Assembly (NCBI GenBank): GCA_008933705.1
Contig: WBUN01000046.1
Span: 1-38,915, forward strand
Direction: 5' to 3'
Origin: Hyphomicrobiaceae bacterium
Lineage (GTDB): Bacteria; Pseudomonadota; Alphaproteobacteria; Rhizobiales; Hyphomicrobiaceae
DNA length: 38,915 nt
Shown: piece after piece, positions 14,488-22,742 of the stretch
Layout of the letters: every line of letters begins with the position of its first letter
Position numbering within the stretch: position 1 is the first letter of the stretch
The notes under the pieces: generated by a model
Databases searched by the model: none
What the model saw: the letters and a program-made list of their open reading frames with translations, nothing else
What the model was told of the DNA's origin: nothing
Position numbers and translations under genes: made by a program

Positions 14488-15617
14488 ACCTCGCGTATCG
14501 TGATATCCGGCATAACCTCGGCCGCTTCCTGCTGACCTGCGTTGGGCTCGGGCTGTTGCTCGGCGTGGTGCTGGCGATGATCGGCATCTATCGCGGTCTC
14601 GTCGTTGACGCTCTGACGATCGCCCGTGCGCCGGGCGTCGACCTGTGGGTGGTGGAAGCCAATACGCGCGGCCCCTTTGCCGAGGCCTCGCGCATTCCCG
14701 GAGACATACGCGAGGCGATTGCGCGGATTGCCGACGTGGCCGCCGCCGGTAGCATCACGTATCAGACGGTCGAGGCCGAGCACCAGGGCAAGAAGCTGAG
14801 ACTGTACGTCATCGGTTACGAATTGACGCGGCCCGGTGGTCCGCCGGAGGTCACCGAGGGCCGCGAGATCGCCCGCAGCCACTACGAGATCGTTGCCGAT
14901 CGCACCACCGGTCTTCTCCTGGGAGATCGGATCCAGCTCGGTCGCAGCACCTTCACGGTGGTCGGATTGACCCGGCACCAGGTCAACTCCGGGGGCGACC
15001 CCGCTGTCTACATCACACTGCCCGACGCGCAGAAGCTGCAATTCGACCTCGCCCCGCCCGCTGCGCGTGTGCAGCTGGCACGCGGCAGCAGCGGCGCCAG
15101 CCGCGACACCGTCAATGCGGTCGTGGCCCGGTTGCACCCAAACGCCTCCCCCGACGCTGTCGCCGAAATGGTGCGGCGCTGGAAGCATCTCGCCGCCATC
15201 ACACAGGAGGCTCAGGAGAGCATTCTGACGCGCTCGCTCGTCGACCGCGCCCGGCGGCAAATCGGGCTCTTCACCTCTCTTCTGCTGGTCGTCTCAGCCG
15301 TCATCATCGCCCTCATCATCTATACGATGACCATGGAGAAGCTGAAGCAAATCGCCACCTTGAAGCTGATCGGGGCGCCCAACCGCACCATCATCGGCAT
15401 GATTGTGCAGCAGGCCCTAGCGCTCGGCTTCATCGGTTTCGCAGTTGGTGCCGCCCTCATCGTCAACATCAAGGACTACTTCCCGCGGCGCGTGGTGCTG
15501 GAGGCGGATAGCGTGGTCGTCCTCGGGCTGATCGTGTTCGCAGTGTGTCTCCTGTCGAGCGGTCTCGGGGTGCGTGCGGCGCTCAGGGTCGACCCGGCAA
15601 CGGCGCTCGGGGGCTGA
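14484..15617 (+). CDS. FtsX/MacB-type ABC exporter permease (DevC-like)
   Basis: A 377-residue permease (ATG 14484 overlapping the adaptor stop). It has one N-terminal transmembrane helix (FLLTCVGLGLLLGVVLAMIG), a large periplasmic domain (~45-265) and three C-terminal helices (SLLLVVSAVIIALIIYTM; IIGMIVQQALALGFIGFAVG; VVVLGLIVFAVCLLSSGLGV), the FtsX topology. The conserved segment between helices reads EKLKQIATLKLIGAPNRTII, the usual cytoplasmic coupling region. The C-terminus ALRVDPATALGG matches the (R)xxPxxAL signature of the family. Together with the adaptor and the ATPase it forms an export pump that works on periplasmic or membrane substrates. Confidence 0.92.
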   Translation: MNLAYRDIRHNLGRFLLTCVGLGLLLGVVLAMIGIYRGLVVDALTIARAPGVDLWVVEANTRGPFAEASRIPGDIREAIARIADVAAAGSITYQTVEAEHQGKKLRLYVIGYELTRPGGPPEVTEGREIARSHYEIVADRTTGLLLGDRIQLGRSTFTVVGLTRHQVNSGGDPAVYITLPDAQKLQFDLAPPAARVQLARGSSGASRDTVNAVVARLHPNASPDAVAEMVRRWKHLAAITQEAQESILTRSLVDRARRQIGLFTSLLLVVSAVIIALIIYTMTMEKLKQIATLKLIGAPNRTIIGMIVQQALALGFIGFAVGAALIVNIKDYFPRRVVLEADSVVVLGLIVFAVCLLSSGLGVRAALRVDPATALGG

Positions 15618-15618
15618 C

Positions 15619-16356
15619 ATGGCGACGCCAAGTACCGGCACGCCGCTCGTGCGGCTCGATCGCATCTCCAAGCATTTCGGCGAGGGCGAGACACGGGTTG
15701 ATGCATTGCGGGAGGTTTCGCTTGAAGTGTTCCCCCGACAGGTGGTCGCGCTGCTCGGCCCCTCCGGCTCCGGCAAGACCACCCTCCTCAACATCATCGG
15801 CTGCATCCTCGACCCATCCTCGGGCTCCATGGAGCTCGACGGCGAATGGGTGTTGCGCGACGGCCGCTGGCTGCGCGGCGACCTGAGGCGCTTGCGCCTC
15901 GACAAGATCGGCTTCATCTTCCAGTTCCACAACCTCCTGCCCTTCCTCGATGCGACGGACAACGTGGCCGTCGTTCTGCAATTGGCGGGCGCCGACATCG
16001 CCACCGCACGCAAGCGGGCGGGCGATCTTCTCGACTACCTGGAGGTTGGTCATCGCAGACACGCCATGCCGGCCAAGCTTTCCGGTGGCGAGGCGCAGCG
16101 CGTAGCCATCGCTCGCGCGCTGGCGAACAGCCCGCGCATCATTCTCGCCGACGAGCCAACGGCTGCCCTCGACTCCAAGCGCGCCGGGATCGTCATGGAC
16201 CTCTTGCGAAAGCTCGCGGTCGAGCACGACGCCGCAATCATCGCCGTCACGCACGACGAAAAGATCTTCGATCGCTTCGATCACATCTTCCAGTTGCGGG
16301 ATGGCAGGCTGGATGGGCACACAACGCTTCATGCTGTTGCCGCTGAAACCCGCTGA
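15619..16356 (+). CDS. ABC exporter ATPase (MacB/LolD/DevA type)
   Basis: A 245-residue nucleotide-binding protein starting at ATG 15619, 1 base after the permease stop. Walker A is LLGPSGSGKTTLLN, the Q-loop is FIFQFHNLLPFLDATDNV, the ABC signature is LSGGEAQRVAIARAL, Walker B is IILADEPTAALD and the H-loop is VTHDE. The subfamily is the one that partners FtsX-type permeases. An insert after the first beta-sheet (WVLRDGRWLRGDLRRLRLDK) is slightly longer than in MacB. It is the last gene of the TetR-controlled export operon; no outer-membrane channel gene is nearby. Confidence 0.93.
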   Translation: MATPSTGTPLVRLDRISKHFGEGETRVDALREVSLEVFPRQVVALLGPSGSGKTTLLNIIGCILDPSSGSMELDGEWVLRDGRWLRGDLRRLRLDKIGFIFQFHNLLPFLDATDNVAVVLQLAGADIATARKRAGDLLDYLEVGHRRHAMPAKLSGGEAQRVAIARALANSPRIILADEPTAALDSKRAGIVMDLLRKLAVEHDAAIIAVTHDEKIFDRFDHIFQLRDGRLDGHTTLHAVAAETR

Positions 16357-16919
16357 TCTGGTTCCGTGGTACCGTCCACGTCTCCCAAAACGACACGAGC
16401 CCTCGGCCCGAGCTGTTGATCCGGAGCGCAGATGACCCCTGGCTGTGAAAACGCCTAACGCTCCATGATTGCGGTTGTGAACGGCGGCAGGGGCTGGGAC
16501 ATAACTCGGGTTCGACGTCGTGCCCGAGGCACCGACGACATCTCCTTCGCGGGTACCAATAGTGGGTGGGGAACATATAGACTCGCGCACTCGAGGAGTG
16601 CACTTCTTGTACACGCATCTTCTTGCATGTGCTCACGACTGAGTCTGGCCCTCAGCCGAATTTCTCGCAAGCGCAACGACTTGGGCAGCAACCGGGGTAC
16701 AACTGCCGTGCGCGAGAAGCGCTCTCCACAGAGCAGGGGCCTTGGCGGTGAGCCCTGGGCACTTGTCTGGCCCAGCGTCGGCGGGTGGTTTAGGGCGACC
16801 TCAGTCCTGTTCCGCCATCCGCTACTACTTCTTTCCGGTCACCTTCGCCTCTCGTAGAGGCCGTGATATCGATGGCGGTGCGATACTGGCCGCACCAGCT
16901 GTGAACCAAGGAGGTCGTC
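16357..16919. other. Intergenic stretch without a recognisable gene
   Basis: 563 bases between the exporter ATPase and a small rightward gene. Open frames of 78-130 codons exist on both strands, but none shows a domain or a credible ribosome-binding site. I checked for tRNA-like cloverleaf elements and for strong hairpins followed by T-runs and saw none. The promoter of the 16920 gene must lie at its right end. Confidence 0.4.
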
Positions 16920-17213
16920 ATGTACGGCGTAATGCGTTCATACTCAGGCGATGGCGCCAAGAAGCTCGCCGCCCGTCTCGAAGAGCGTAAGGCTGAGGTC
17001 GAAGCCGTCATTCGTGGCGTTCCGGGCCTCATCTCGTGGGGTCTCATGCGAACCCCGGACGGCTGCACGACATTCACACTATGCAAGGATAAGGCCGGCG
17101 CCGATCAAAGCGTCATCATTGCTCGCGACTGGATCAAGAAGAACGCATCGGATATTAGCGCGGCGGCACCCACCATTACTGAAGGGCCGGTCAGCATGCG
17201 TGTCGCCACGTGA
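16920..17213 (+). CDS. Small dimeric alpha/beta-barrel-like protein, conserved hypothetical
   Basis: A 97-residue protein with a strong ribosome-binding site (AAGGAGG) before ATG 16920. The pattern MYGVMRSYSG, then KLAARLEERKAEVEAVIRGV, PGLISWGLMRTPDGCTTFTL and SVIIARDWIKKN is a ferredoxin-like beta-alpha-beta fold. This is like the antibiotic-biosynthesis-monooxygenase/EthD dimeric barrels and similar to hypothetical proteins I recall from rhizobia. Function is unknown; such small barrels often act on or sequester small metabolites. It is isolated, with non-coding DNA on both sides. Confidence 0.75.
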   Translation: MYGVMRSYSGDGAKKLAARLEERKAEVEAVIRGVPGLISWGLMRTPDGCTTFTLCKDKAGADQSVIIARDWIKKNASDISAAAPTITEGPVSMRVAT

Positions 17214-17607
17214 TGCTGATTTCGCAGTAAGGTCTACCTCGGCCGGTTGGGCGACGGGCGCCTGCGCGACTGCGCAACATCGTCGACCTCGCGGGCGCCA
17301 TCGCCGAAGCCGGAAGACAGTCGGGCGGGATCAGCCCAATCGCGTCGCCGCTCGCGACGTGTGCGAGGGCTGGCAGCTAGTGAGGGAAGAACTGTCGCGA
17401 CTACGAAGTCAAACACCAGGCCCGGGCGTTGCCCGCAATGGCCTCGCCGATGCTCAGCAGCCGATCCACCCTCACCTCCCTGAATGCCCCCGGGCGCGCC
17501 GCAAGCTAGCGCATGGGCCCTGCACAAGCCACGTCCGGCTCGCTGCTCGCCGTGCCTGGCAGAGGTGGCTGCGGCTTTGGTCGGTCCGGCAGGGCGGCGG
17601 CCGGTTG
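17214..17607. other. Gap between convergent genes, with possible acyl-CoA ligase start remnant
   Basis: 394 bases between the converging small barrel gene and the oxidoreductase. No complete gene is visible. On the minus strand, GGGAGGTGA precedes GTG at 17467-17469, which opens a peptide VDRLLSIGEAIAGNARA that resembles the start of AMP-forming acyl-CoA ligases. The frame then hits stops. It may be a leftover of a gene that once followed the oxidoreductase. The resemblance rests on 17 residues only. Confidence 0.3.
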
Positions 17608-20600
17608 TCAGCTCGCGCGGCGGTAGCGAGCCTCGCTGCCGGCACCGTTGCGCAACTGGGTGAGGCCAGCCTCGATCCGCGCACGCACCTCGCGCATCGC
17701 CCCATCCTTGACCGGGCCGTAGCCGCGTACGTCCAGCGGCGCCGTCGCGATCGGCAGCACGGCTGCCACCCCTGCGCACGGCAGCATCGCGATCAGGTCG
17801 CCGACGAGCCGCTCGTAGCGTTCGATGAGTTCGCGCTCGACCCTTCGCTCCGCCGAGAAGCGGAAGGGATCGAGCCATGTACCGCGCAAGCCCTTGAGCC
17901 GCGCCAGGATCCCAAGGGGCCCCTGCACCCATGCACCGAGCCGCACCTTGCGCGGCCGGCCGCGCGCGTCCCTGCCGAGAGGCAGAAGCGGCGGCGCCAG
18001 ATGATAGTAGGCCTTGAAGCCCGGCTCGAACTGCTCGGAGAGGCGCTCAAGGAAGCCGCTCTGCGTGTGCAGCCGCGCGACCTCGTACTCGTCCTTGACG
18101 GCCATCAGCTTGAACAGCGCGCGGGCCACCGTCTCGCTCAAGGCCGTGGACCCGAAAGGCGCCTCGGCCGAGCGGACCGCATCCACCGTTCTCAGGTAGC
18201 GCGCGGCATAGGCGGCGTCCTGATAGTCCGTCAGGAAGGCCACGCGCCCTGCGATGAGCTCATCAAGCGTCTCCGCCTTCCGTCCGACGCCGCCCATGGC
18301 CTCTGCGACCATCGCAGGCCGGGCAGCGGCGAGGCGGCCCCACGCAAATGCCTCGTGGTTCGCGTCCGCGGCCAACCCGTTGAGATCGATGGCGCGCGCA
18401 AGCGCAGCAAGGGAGACGGGCACAAGTCCGCTCTGCCACGCCATGCCGAGCAACATGACGTTGGCAAACACCGCATCCCTGAGCAGGGCCTCTGCGGCCT
18501 TGTTGGCGTCGAGCGCCTGAACGTTGGCCTCGCCGGCCACGCGGGCGATGGCGGCAAGCCTCGATCCGATGTCGAGCGCGGCATCGCGCCTGCGCACGAG
18601 GTCGCCCGTGGGAATCTCGGCCGTGTTCACGACGGCGCGCATGCCCCGCCGGTAGGTGCCCGAGGCCTTGGGCGAGGCGCCGACCACCCCGTCACAGGCG
18701 ATGAGGGCGTCCGCCGCGCCCTGGTCGATCCGCACCTGGTTGATGGCCGATGGGCTCGCGGCGAGCCGGATGTAGCTGAGCACAGGGCCGAACTTCTGCG
18801 CAAACCCCGTGAAGTCGAGGACGCTGGCGCCCTTGCCCTCCAGATGCGCGGCCATGGTCACGAGCTGCCCCAGCGTGATGACGCCTGTCCCGCCGACGCC
18901 CGCGACCAGGAGGTTGAAGGGCTCGTTGAGGTTGTGTGCAGCCGGGGCCACGAGCTGGCCGGCCTCCGCCCTAGCATCGACAGGCTTGGCGGGCTTCCTG
19001 CTGCGCCGCGTCCCGTGAACGGTCACGAAGCTCGGACAGAAGCCGTCCAGGCAGGAGAGATCGGTATTGCAGGTCGACGGATTGATGCGCCGCTTGCGTC
19101 CGAACGGCGTCTCGACGGGCTCCACGCTGAGGCAGTTGGATTCCACTGAGCAGTCCCCGCAGCCCTCACAGACGAGGTCGTTGATGACGGCATGCACCTG
19201 CGGCTTCGGCAGCACGCCGCGCTTGCGGCGGCGGCGCTTCTCGGTGGCGCACATCTGCTCGTAGACGAGCACGCTCACGCCCTTCACCTCGCGCAGCTCC
19301 CTCTGCACGGCGTCGAGATCGCGCCGGTGATGCAGGGTGACGCCCGCCGGGAAGCTCTTCAGCCGGAACTTCGATGGCTCGTCCGAGACCACGGCGATGC
19401 GTGCGACGCCCTCCGCGCGGACGGCGTGCGCGATGGCCTCCACCGTGAGGGGGCCGTCCACCTGTTGGCCGCCGGTCATGGCGACGGCACTGTTGAAGAG
19501 GATCTTGTAGGTGACGTTGGCGCCGGCCGCGATGGCCTGCCGGATCGCCATGGAGCCGGAATGATAGTAGGTTCCGTCACCGAGGTTCTGGAACACGTGG
19601 CCGCGCCCGGCGAAGCGGGAGAACGCGGCCCAGTTCACGCCCTCGCCCCCCATCTGAATGAGCGAGCGGGTGTTGCGGTCCATCCAGATCGCCATGACGT
19701 GGCAGCCGATGCCGGCGAGCGCCTCGGAGCCTTCCGGAACCTTGGTCGAGGTGTTGTGCGGACAGCCAGAGCAGAAGTAGGGGGTTCGCGCCGTGCCCTC
19801 GGCGTGGATGATGCGGCCGTCGTCAGGCCTGAGCGCTCGGGCGCGGCTCACAAGATCGAGGCCCGGAAAGATGGCGTCCAGCCGCTGCGCCACGATCGGG
19901 ACCAGCTGGCGCGGGGACAGCTCGCCGGTCCACGGGATCAGCCGGTTGCCGTGCTCGTCGTGCTTGCCGACCATGCGCTCCGGCTTCTGTCCGGGGAAGT
20001 CGTAAAAATACTCCTTGAACTGGCCTTCGATGATGCCTCGCTTCTCCTCGACGACCAGGATCTCGCGCTTGCCCCTGACGAACTCGAGCGCATCGTGCCG
20101 CGGCAGCGGCCACACCATGCCGACCTTATAGATGTCGATGCCGATGCGGCGGCACGCGGCCTCGTCGAGGCCGAGCAGCCTCAGCGCCTCCAGGAGGTCC
20201 AGGTGGCCCTTGCCGGTCGTCACGATGCCGTAGGTTGCGCGCGGATTGGCGTAGACGGCCTGGTCGATCGGATTGACCCGTGCGAAGGCGTAGACGGCGT
20301 GCTTCTTGGCCTCCATGCGCTCCTCGATCTGGGGGCCGGGCAGATCGAGCCAGCGGTAGTGCAGGCCTCCGCGAGGAGCATCGAATGGCGGCGTATTGAA
20401 CTGCCGCGGCGCCGTCAGCTCGACCGAGGCTGCGGATTCGACCGTCTCCGACACCGCCTTGAAGCCCACCCACATGCCGGAGAAGCGGCTGAGCGCGTAG
20501 CCGTAGGCACCGAAGGACAGGTACTCGGCGACGCTCGCCGGGTTCAGCGTCGGCATGAACCAGCTCATGAAGGCCACGTCCGACTGATGCGGCATCGAGG

Positions 20601-21069
20601 AGGAGACGCAGCCGTGATCGTCTCCCGCCACGACCAGAACCCCGCCCAGCGGCGAGGAGCCGTAGGCATTGCCGTGCTTGAGCGCGTCGCCCGCGCGGTC
20701 GACGCCGGGTCCCTTGCCGTACCAGAGCGCGAACACGCCCTCGACCTCGCGCCGCGGATCGCTTTCCACCTGCTGCGAGCCGAGCACGGCCGTGGCAGCG
20801 AGGTCCTCGTTGACCGCCGGCAGGAACTCGATGCGGTGCTGCGCCAGAAGCGCCTCGGCCCGCCACATCTCCTGGTCGACGCCGCCGAGCGGCGAACCGC
20901 GATAGCCGGAGACGAACCCGGCCGTCCTGAGACCGGCGGCGCGATCCCGGCGCGCCTGATCCAATGCGATGCGCACGAGCGCCTGCGTCCCGGTCAGAAA
21001 CACGCGACCCGCGGTCCGCGTGTAGCGGTCGGCCAGAGCGTAGTGGGCGCACGAGGACTGGTCGGCCAT
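17608..21069 (-). CDS. Fused indolepyruvate:ferredoxin oxidoreductase (2-oxoacid oxidoreductase)
   Basis: A 1153-residue protein, taking ATG 21067-21069 (MADQSSCAHYALADRYTRTA); upstream frame extensions would cross the Lrp promoter region. It oxidatively decarboxylates aromatic or branched 2-oxo acids to acyl-CoA with ferredoxin. The N-terminal TPP-binding pyrimidine domain includes GFVSGYRGSPLGGVDQEMWR. The second TPP domain (~430-640) has CSGCPHN, GIGCHVMAIW, LGDGTYYHSGSMAIRQAIAA and NSAVAMTGGQ, the diphosphate motif. A Cys-rich segment (VCEGCGDCSVESNCLSVEP ... CNTDLSCLDGFCPSF) suits Fe-S coordination. The gamma-like domain begins VAGVGGTGVITLGQLVTMAA. This is the proteobacterial fused IOR of ~1150 residues. 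It diverges from an Lrp/AsnC gene that likely senses amino acids. Confidence 0.93.
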   Translation of the reverse strand: MADQSSCAHYALADRYTRTAGRVFLTGTQALVRIALDQARRDRAAGLRTAGFVSGYRGSPLGGVDQEMWRAEALLAQHRIEFLPAVNEDLAATAVLGSQQVESDPRREVEGVFALWYGKGPGVDRAGDALKHGNAYGSSPLGGVLVVAGDDHGCVSSSMPHQSDVAFMSWFMPTLNPASVAEYLSFGAYGYALSRFSGMWVGFKAVSETVESAASVELTAPRQFNTPPFDAPRGGLHYRWLDLPGPQIEERMEAKKHAVYAFARVNPIDQAVYANPRATYGIVTTGKGHLDLLEALRLLGLDEAACRRIGIDIYKVGMVWPLPRHDALEFVRGKREILVVEEKRGIIEGQFKEYFYDFPGQKPERMVGKHDEHGNRLIPWTGELSPRQLVPIVAQRLDAIFPGLDLVSRARALRPDDGRIIHAEGTARTPYFCSGCPHNTSTKVPEGSEALAGIGCHVMAIWMDRNTRSLIQMGGEGVNWAAFSRFAGRGHVFQNLGDGTYYHSGSMAIRQAIAAGANVTYKILFNSAVAMTGGQQVDGPLTVEAIAHAVRAEGVARIAVVSDEPSKFRLKSFPAGVTLHHRRDLDAVQRELREVKGVSVLVYEQMCATEKRRRRKRGVLPKPQVHAVINDLVCEGCGDCSVESNCLSVEPVETPFGRKRRINPSTCNTDLSCLDGFCPSFVTVHGTRRSRKPAKPVDARAEAGQLVAPAAHNLNEPFNLLVAGVGGTGVITLGQLVTMAAHLEGKGASVLDFTGFAQKFGPVLSYIRLAASPSAINQVRIDQGAADALIACDGVVGASPKASGTYRRGMRAVVNTAEIPTGDLVRRRDAALDIGSRLAAIARVAGEANVQALDANKAAEALLRDAVFANVMLLGMAWQSGLVPVSLAALARAIDLNGLAADANHEAFAWGRLAAARPAMVAEAMGGVGRKAETLDELIAGRVAFLTDYQDAAYAARYLRTVDAVRSAEAPFGSTALSETVARALFKLMAVKDEYEVARLHTQSGFLERLSEQFEPGFKAYYHLAPPLLPLGRDARGRPRKVRLGAWVQGPLGILARLKGLRGTWLDPFRFSAERRVERELIERYERLVGDLIAMLPCAGVAAVLPIATAPLDVRGYGPVKDGAMREVRARIEAGLTQLRNGAGSEARYRRAS

Positions 21070-21137
21070 GCTGAAGCTCCCGGGCGTCGCGGCGCACCCT
21101 AGCGACAGGCAGCATGATCCGATTTTCGTGGTTGGAG

Positions 21138-21218
21138 TGACCAGATCTGACCAGATTCGCGCATTCTCATGCAATAATTTGCCGATTCTCCCTTCCTGCG
21201 GGTACAATCTACCAGATC
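21138..21218. promoter_or_regulatory. Repeated ACCAGATC elements in the divergent oxidoreductase/Lrp promoter
   Basis: TGACCAGATC (21138-21147) is followed immediately by TGACCAGATT (21148-21157), and a third ACCAGATC lies at 21211-21218. Between them is an AT-rich tract (CATGCAATAATTT). Phased repeats with AT-rich DNA in a divergent promoter fit Lrp/AsnC binding, and the neighbouring gene encodes such a protein. The assignment is inference from position and repetition. Confidence 0.45.
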
Positions 21219-21235
21219 GACGAGAGGTGTTGGCC

Positions 21236-21703
21236 ATGGAGGCCCAAGACGCGCACATCCTGGCCGAGCTGCAGCGCGACGGGCGCTCGACCAATCAGGA
21301 GCTGGCCGACCGTGTGGGCATGTCGACCTCGGCGTGCTGGCGCCGGGTGCGCGCGCTCGAGGAGCAGGGCGTCATCCAGGGCTACGCGGCGCTGGTCGAC
21401 CGGGAACGGGCGGGCTTTGCCATGTCCGCCATCATCCACGTCTCGCTGGAGCGGCACGATCACCGCTTCGTCGATCAGTTCGTCTCGCGCGTGCGCGACA
21501 GGCAGGAGGTGCTCGACTGCTTCGCAACCACGGGCGATGCCGACTACCACCTGCGCGTGGTCGTGCGCGACATGGCGGCCTACAATCATTTCCTCGACAC
21601 GTTCGTGTTCCGGCTGCCCGGCATTCGCCACGTGCGGACGAACGTCATCCTCAAGGAGATCAAGTCGTCGATCGCCCTGCCGCTGACGCCGAAACGGCGC
21701 TAG
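21236..21703 (+). CDS. Lrp/AsnC-family transcriptional regulator
   Basis: A 155-residue regulator (ATG 21236 with GAGAGG upstream; the frame is open further 5' but enters the divergent promoter). The N-terminal HTH contains HILAELQRDGRSTNQELADR, VGMSTSACWRRVRALEEQGV. The C-terminal RAM/AsnC domain includes DRERAGFAMSAIIHVSLERH, EVLDCFATTGDADYHLRVVV and MAAYNHFLDTFVFRLPGI, with the conserved ATTGDADY effector loop. The protein family binds amino acids as octamers. Divergence from the indolepyruvate oxidoreductase makes that gene the likely target, with an aromatic or branched-chain amino acid as the likely ligand. Confidence 0.92.
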   Translation: MEAQDAHILAELQRDGRSTNQELADRVGMSTSACWRRVRALEEQGVIQGYAALVDRERAGFAMSAIIHVSLERHDHRFVDQFVSRVRDRQEVLDCFATTGDADYHLRVVVRDMAAYNHFLDTFVFRLPGIRHVRTNVILKEIKSSIALPLTPKRR

Positions 21704-21710
21704 AGCCGCT

Positions 21711-22226
21711 TCAGGTCGACCGTACATAGCCTGAGTGGCGGAGGTAGTTGGCGCATTCGCCCGGTGCGAACTGTCCGACGAGTTGGCCGACGGCGGTCCA
21801 GAGGGCTTCGACGGAGCGAGCTGCGATCTTGCGCAGCAGTGCCTTGAGCTTGGCAAAGACCTGCTCGATGGGGTTGAGGTCTGGCGAGTAGGGCGGCAGA
21901 TAGCGCAGCTCGGCGCCCGTCGCCTCGATGGCGGCGCGGGCACCTTCGATCTTGTGGCTCGACAGGTTGTCCATCACGACGATCTTGCCGGGTGCCAGCG
22001 TGGGCACGAGCACCTGCTCGACCCAGGCGAGGAAGATCTCGCCGTTGACGGCGCCGTCGATGACGGCCGGTGCCGTCAGTCTATCCGCGGTCAGGGCGCC
22101 GATGAAGGTCGTCGTCTTCCAGTGGCCGTGCGGAACGGCGGCAACGAGGCGCTGCCCGCGGCGCGCGCGGCCATAGCGGCGGGTCATGTTCGTCGTCGCC
22201 CAGGTTTCGTCGGCGATGCGGCGCGG
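21711..22226 (-). pseudogene. IS630-family transposase, C-terminal fragment
   Basis: The frame reads [20 protein letters not shown], then [20 protein letters not shown] and [20 protein letters not shown], and [20 protein letters not shown]. This is the DDE catalytic half of an IS630-family transposase: Asp in DETW, Asp in VMDNLSSHK and Glu in NPIEQ. The N-terminal helix-turn-helix half is missing and the frame upstream of ~22226 is unrelated, so the element is 5'-truncated. It ends near CTGAGTGGCGGAGG at 21731, just past the Lrp gene. It is the first member of a pile-up of three insertion sequences. Confidence 0.85.
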
Positions 22227-22265
22227 CGACCGCCTCGGGCCGGGTGGTGCGTGGCGGCCCTGCTC

Positions 22266-22742
22266 TCATGACGTGTCCAGCCTCGGCCATGGGCGGCGGC
22301 GTGGGCGGCGGCGTGGGCGGCGGCGTGGGCCCGGCAGGACTTCGACGATGGTCATGGTGCCGCCACAGCAGGGGCAGGGGACACTAGGCTCGTCCGGCTC
22401 ACATGTGGTCGACTGATCGTCGACCGCCGAGGCCGTCGACGCTGGCGAAACGGCGAGCAGGCTGCGGATGGCGGCGAGCTTCGCCCGGCGATGGCCGTTG
22501 GCGAGGAAGCCGTAGTGGCGGATGCGCTGGAAGCCGTCGGGGAGCACGTGCAGCAGGAAGCGGCGCAGGAACTCGTGCGCATCCAGACGCATGATCTTGC
22601 GCGCGCTGCCGTGGGCGTAGTCGCGCCATGTGAAGGCGACGTGGCTGTCGTCGAGGGCGAGGAGGCGACGGTTGGAGATGGCGATGCGGTGGGTGTAGCG
22701 CGACAGATAGGCGAGCACCTGCCCTGTTTCTTCGGGCCACGG
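22266..22742 (-). pseudogene. IS91-family (Y2) transposase, C-terminal fragment
   Basis: The frame reads ETGQVLAYLSRYTHRIAISN, RRLLALDDSHVAFTWRDYAH, FLRRFLLHVLPDGFQRIRHY and GFLANGHRRAKLAAIR, then a Zn-ribbon-like CPCCGG. This is the C-terminal part of an IS91/IS801 rolling-circle transposase with the AYLSRYTHRIAIS signature. The Cys-rich N-terminus and the Y2 catalytic segment are absent because the IS3-family element begins directly upstream (at about 22741). The end carries an Arg-Pro rich repeat (see 22291-22326). Confidence 0.85.
22291..22326. repeat. Three tandem copies of a 12-base unit at the end of the IS91-family fragment
   Basis: GGGCGGCGGCGT is repeated exactly three times (22291-22302, 22303-22314, 22315-22326). 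On the minus strand it encodes a repeated Arg-Arg-Arg-Pro tail of the transposase fragment. A slippage-prone minisatellite is the likely origin. Confidence 0.85.

Noticed and set aside
16465-16857. A 130-codon plus-strand frame between the exporter and the small barrel gene
   Set aside because: No conserved motif or start signal; likely chance.
16357-16919. Search for a tRNA or small RNA (a GGTTCGAC-like T-loop near 16510)
   Set aside because: The flanking bases do not form a T-arm or acceptor stem.
16951-21102. Two very long plus-strand open frames (732 and 636 codons) opposite the oxidoreductase gene
   Set aside because: Both are antisense to the well-supported fused indolepyruvate oxidoreductase; their translations are His/Arg-rich without domains, as expected for shadows of a GC-rich gene.
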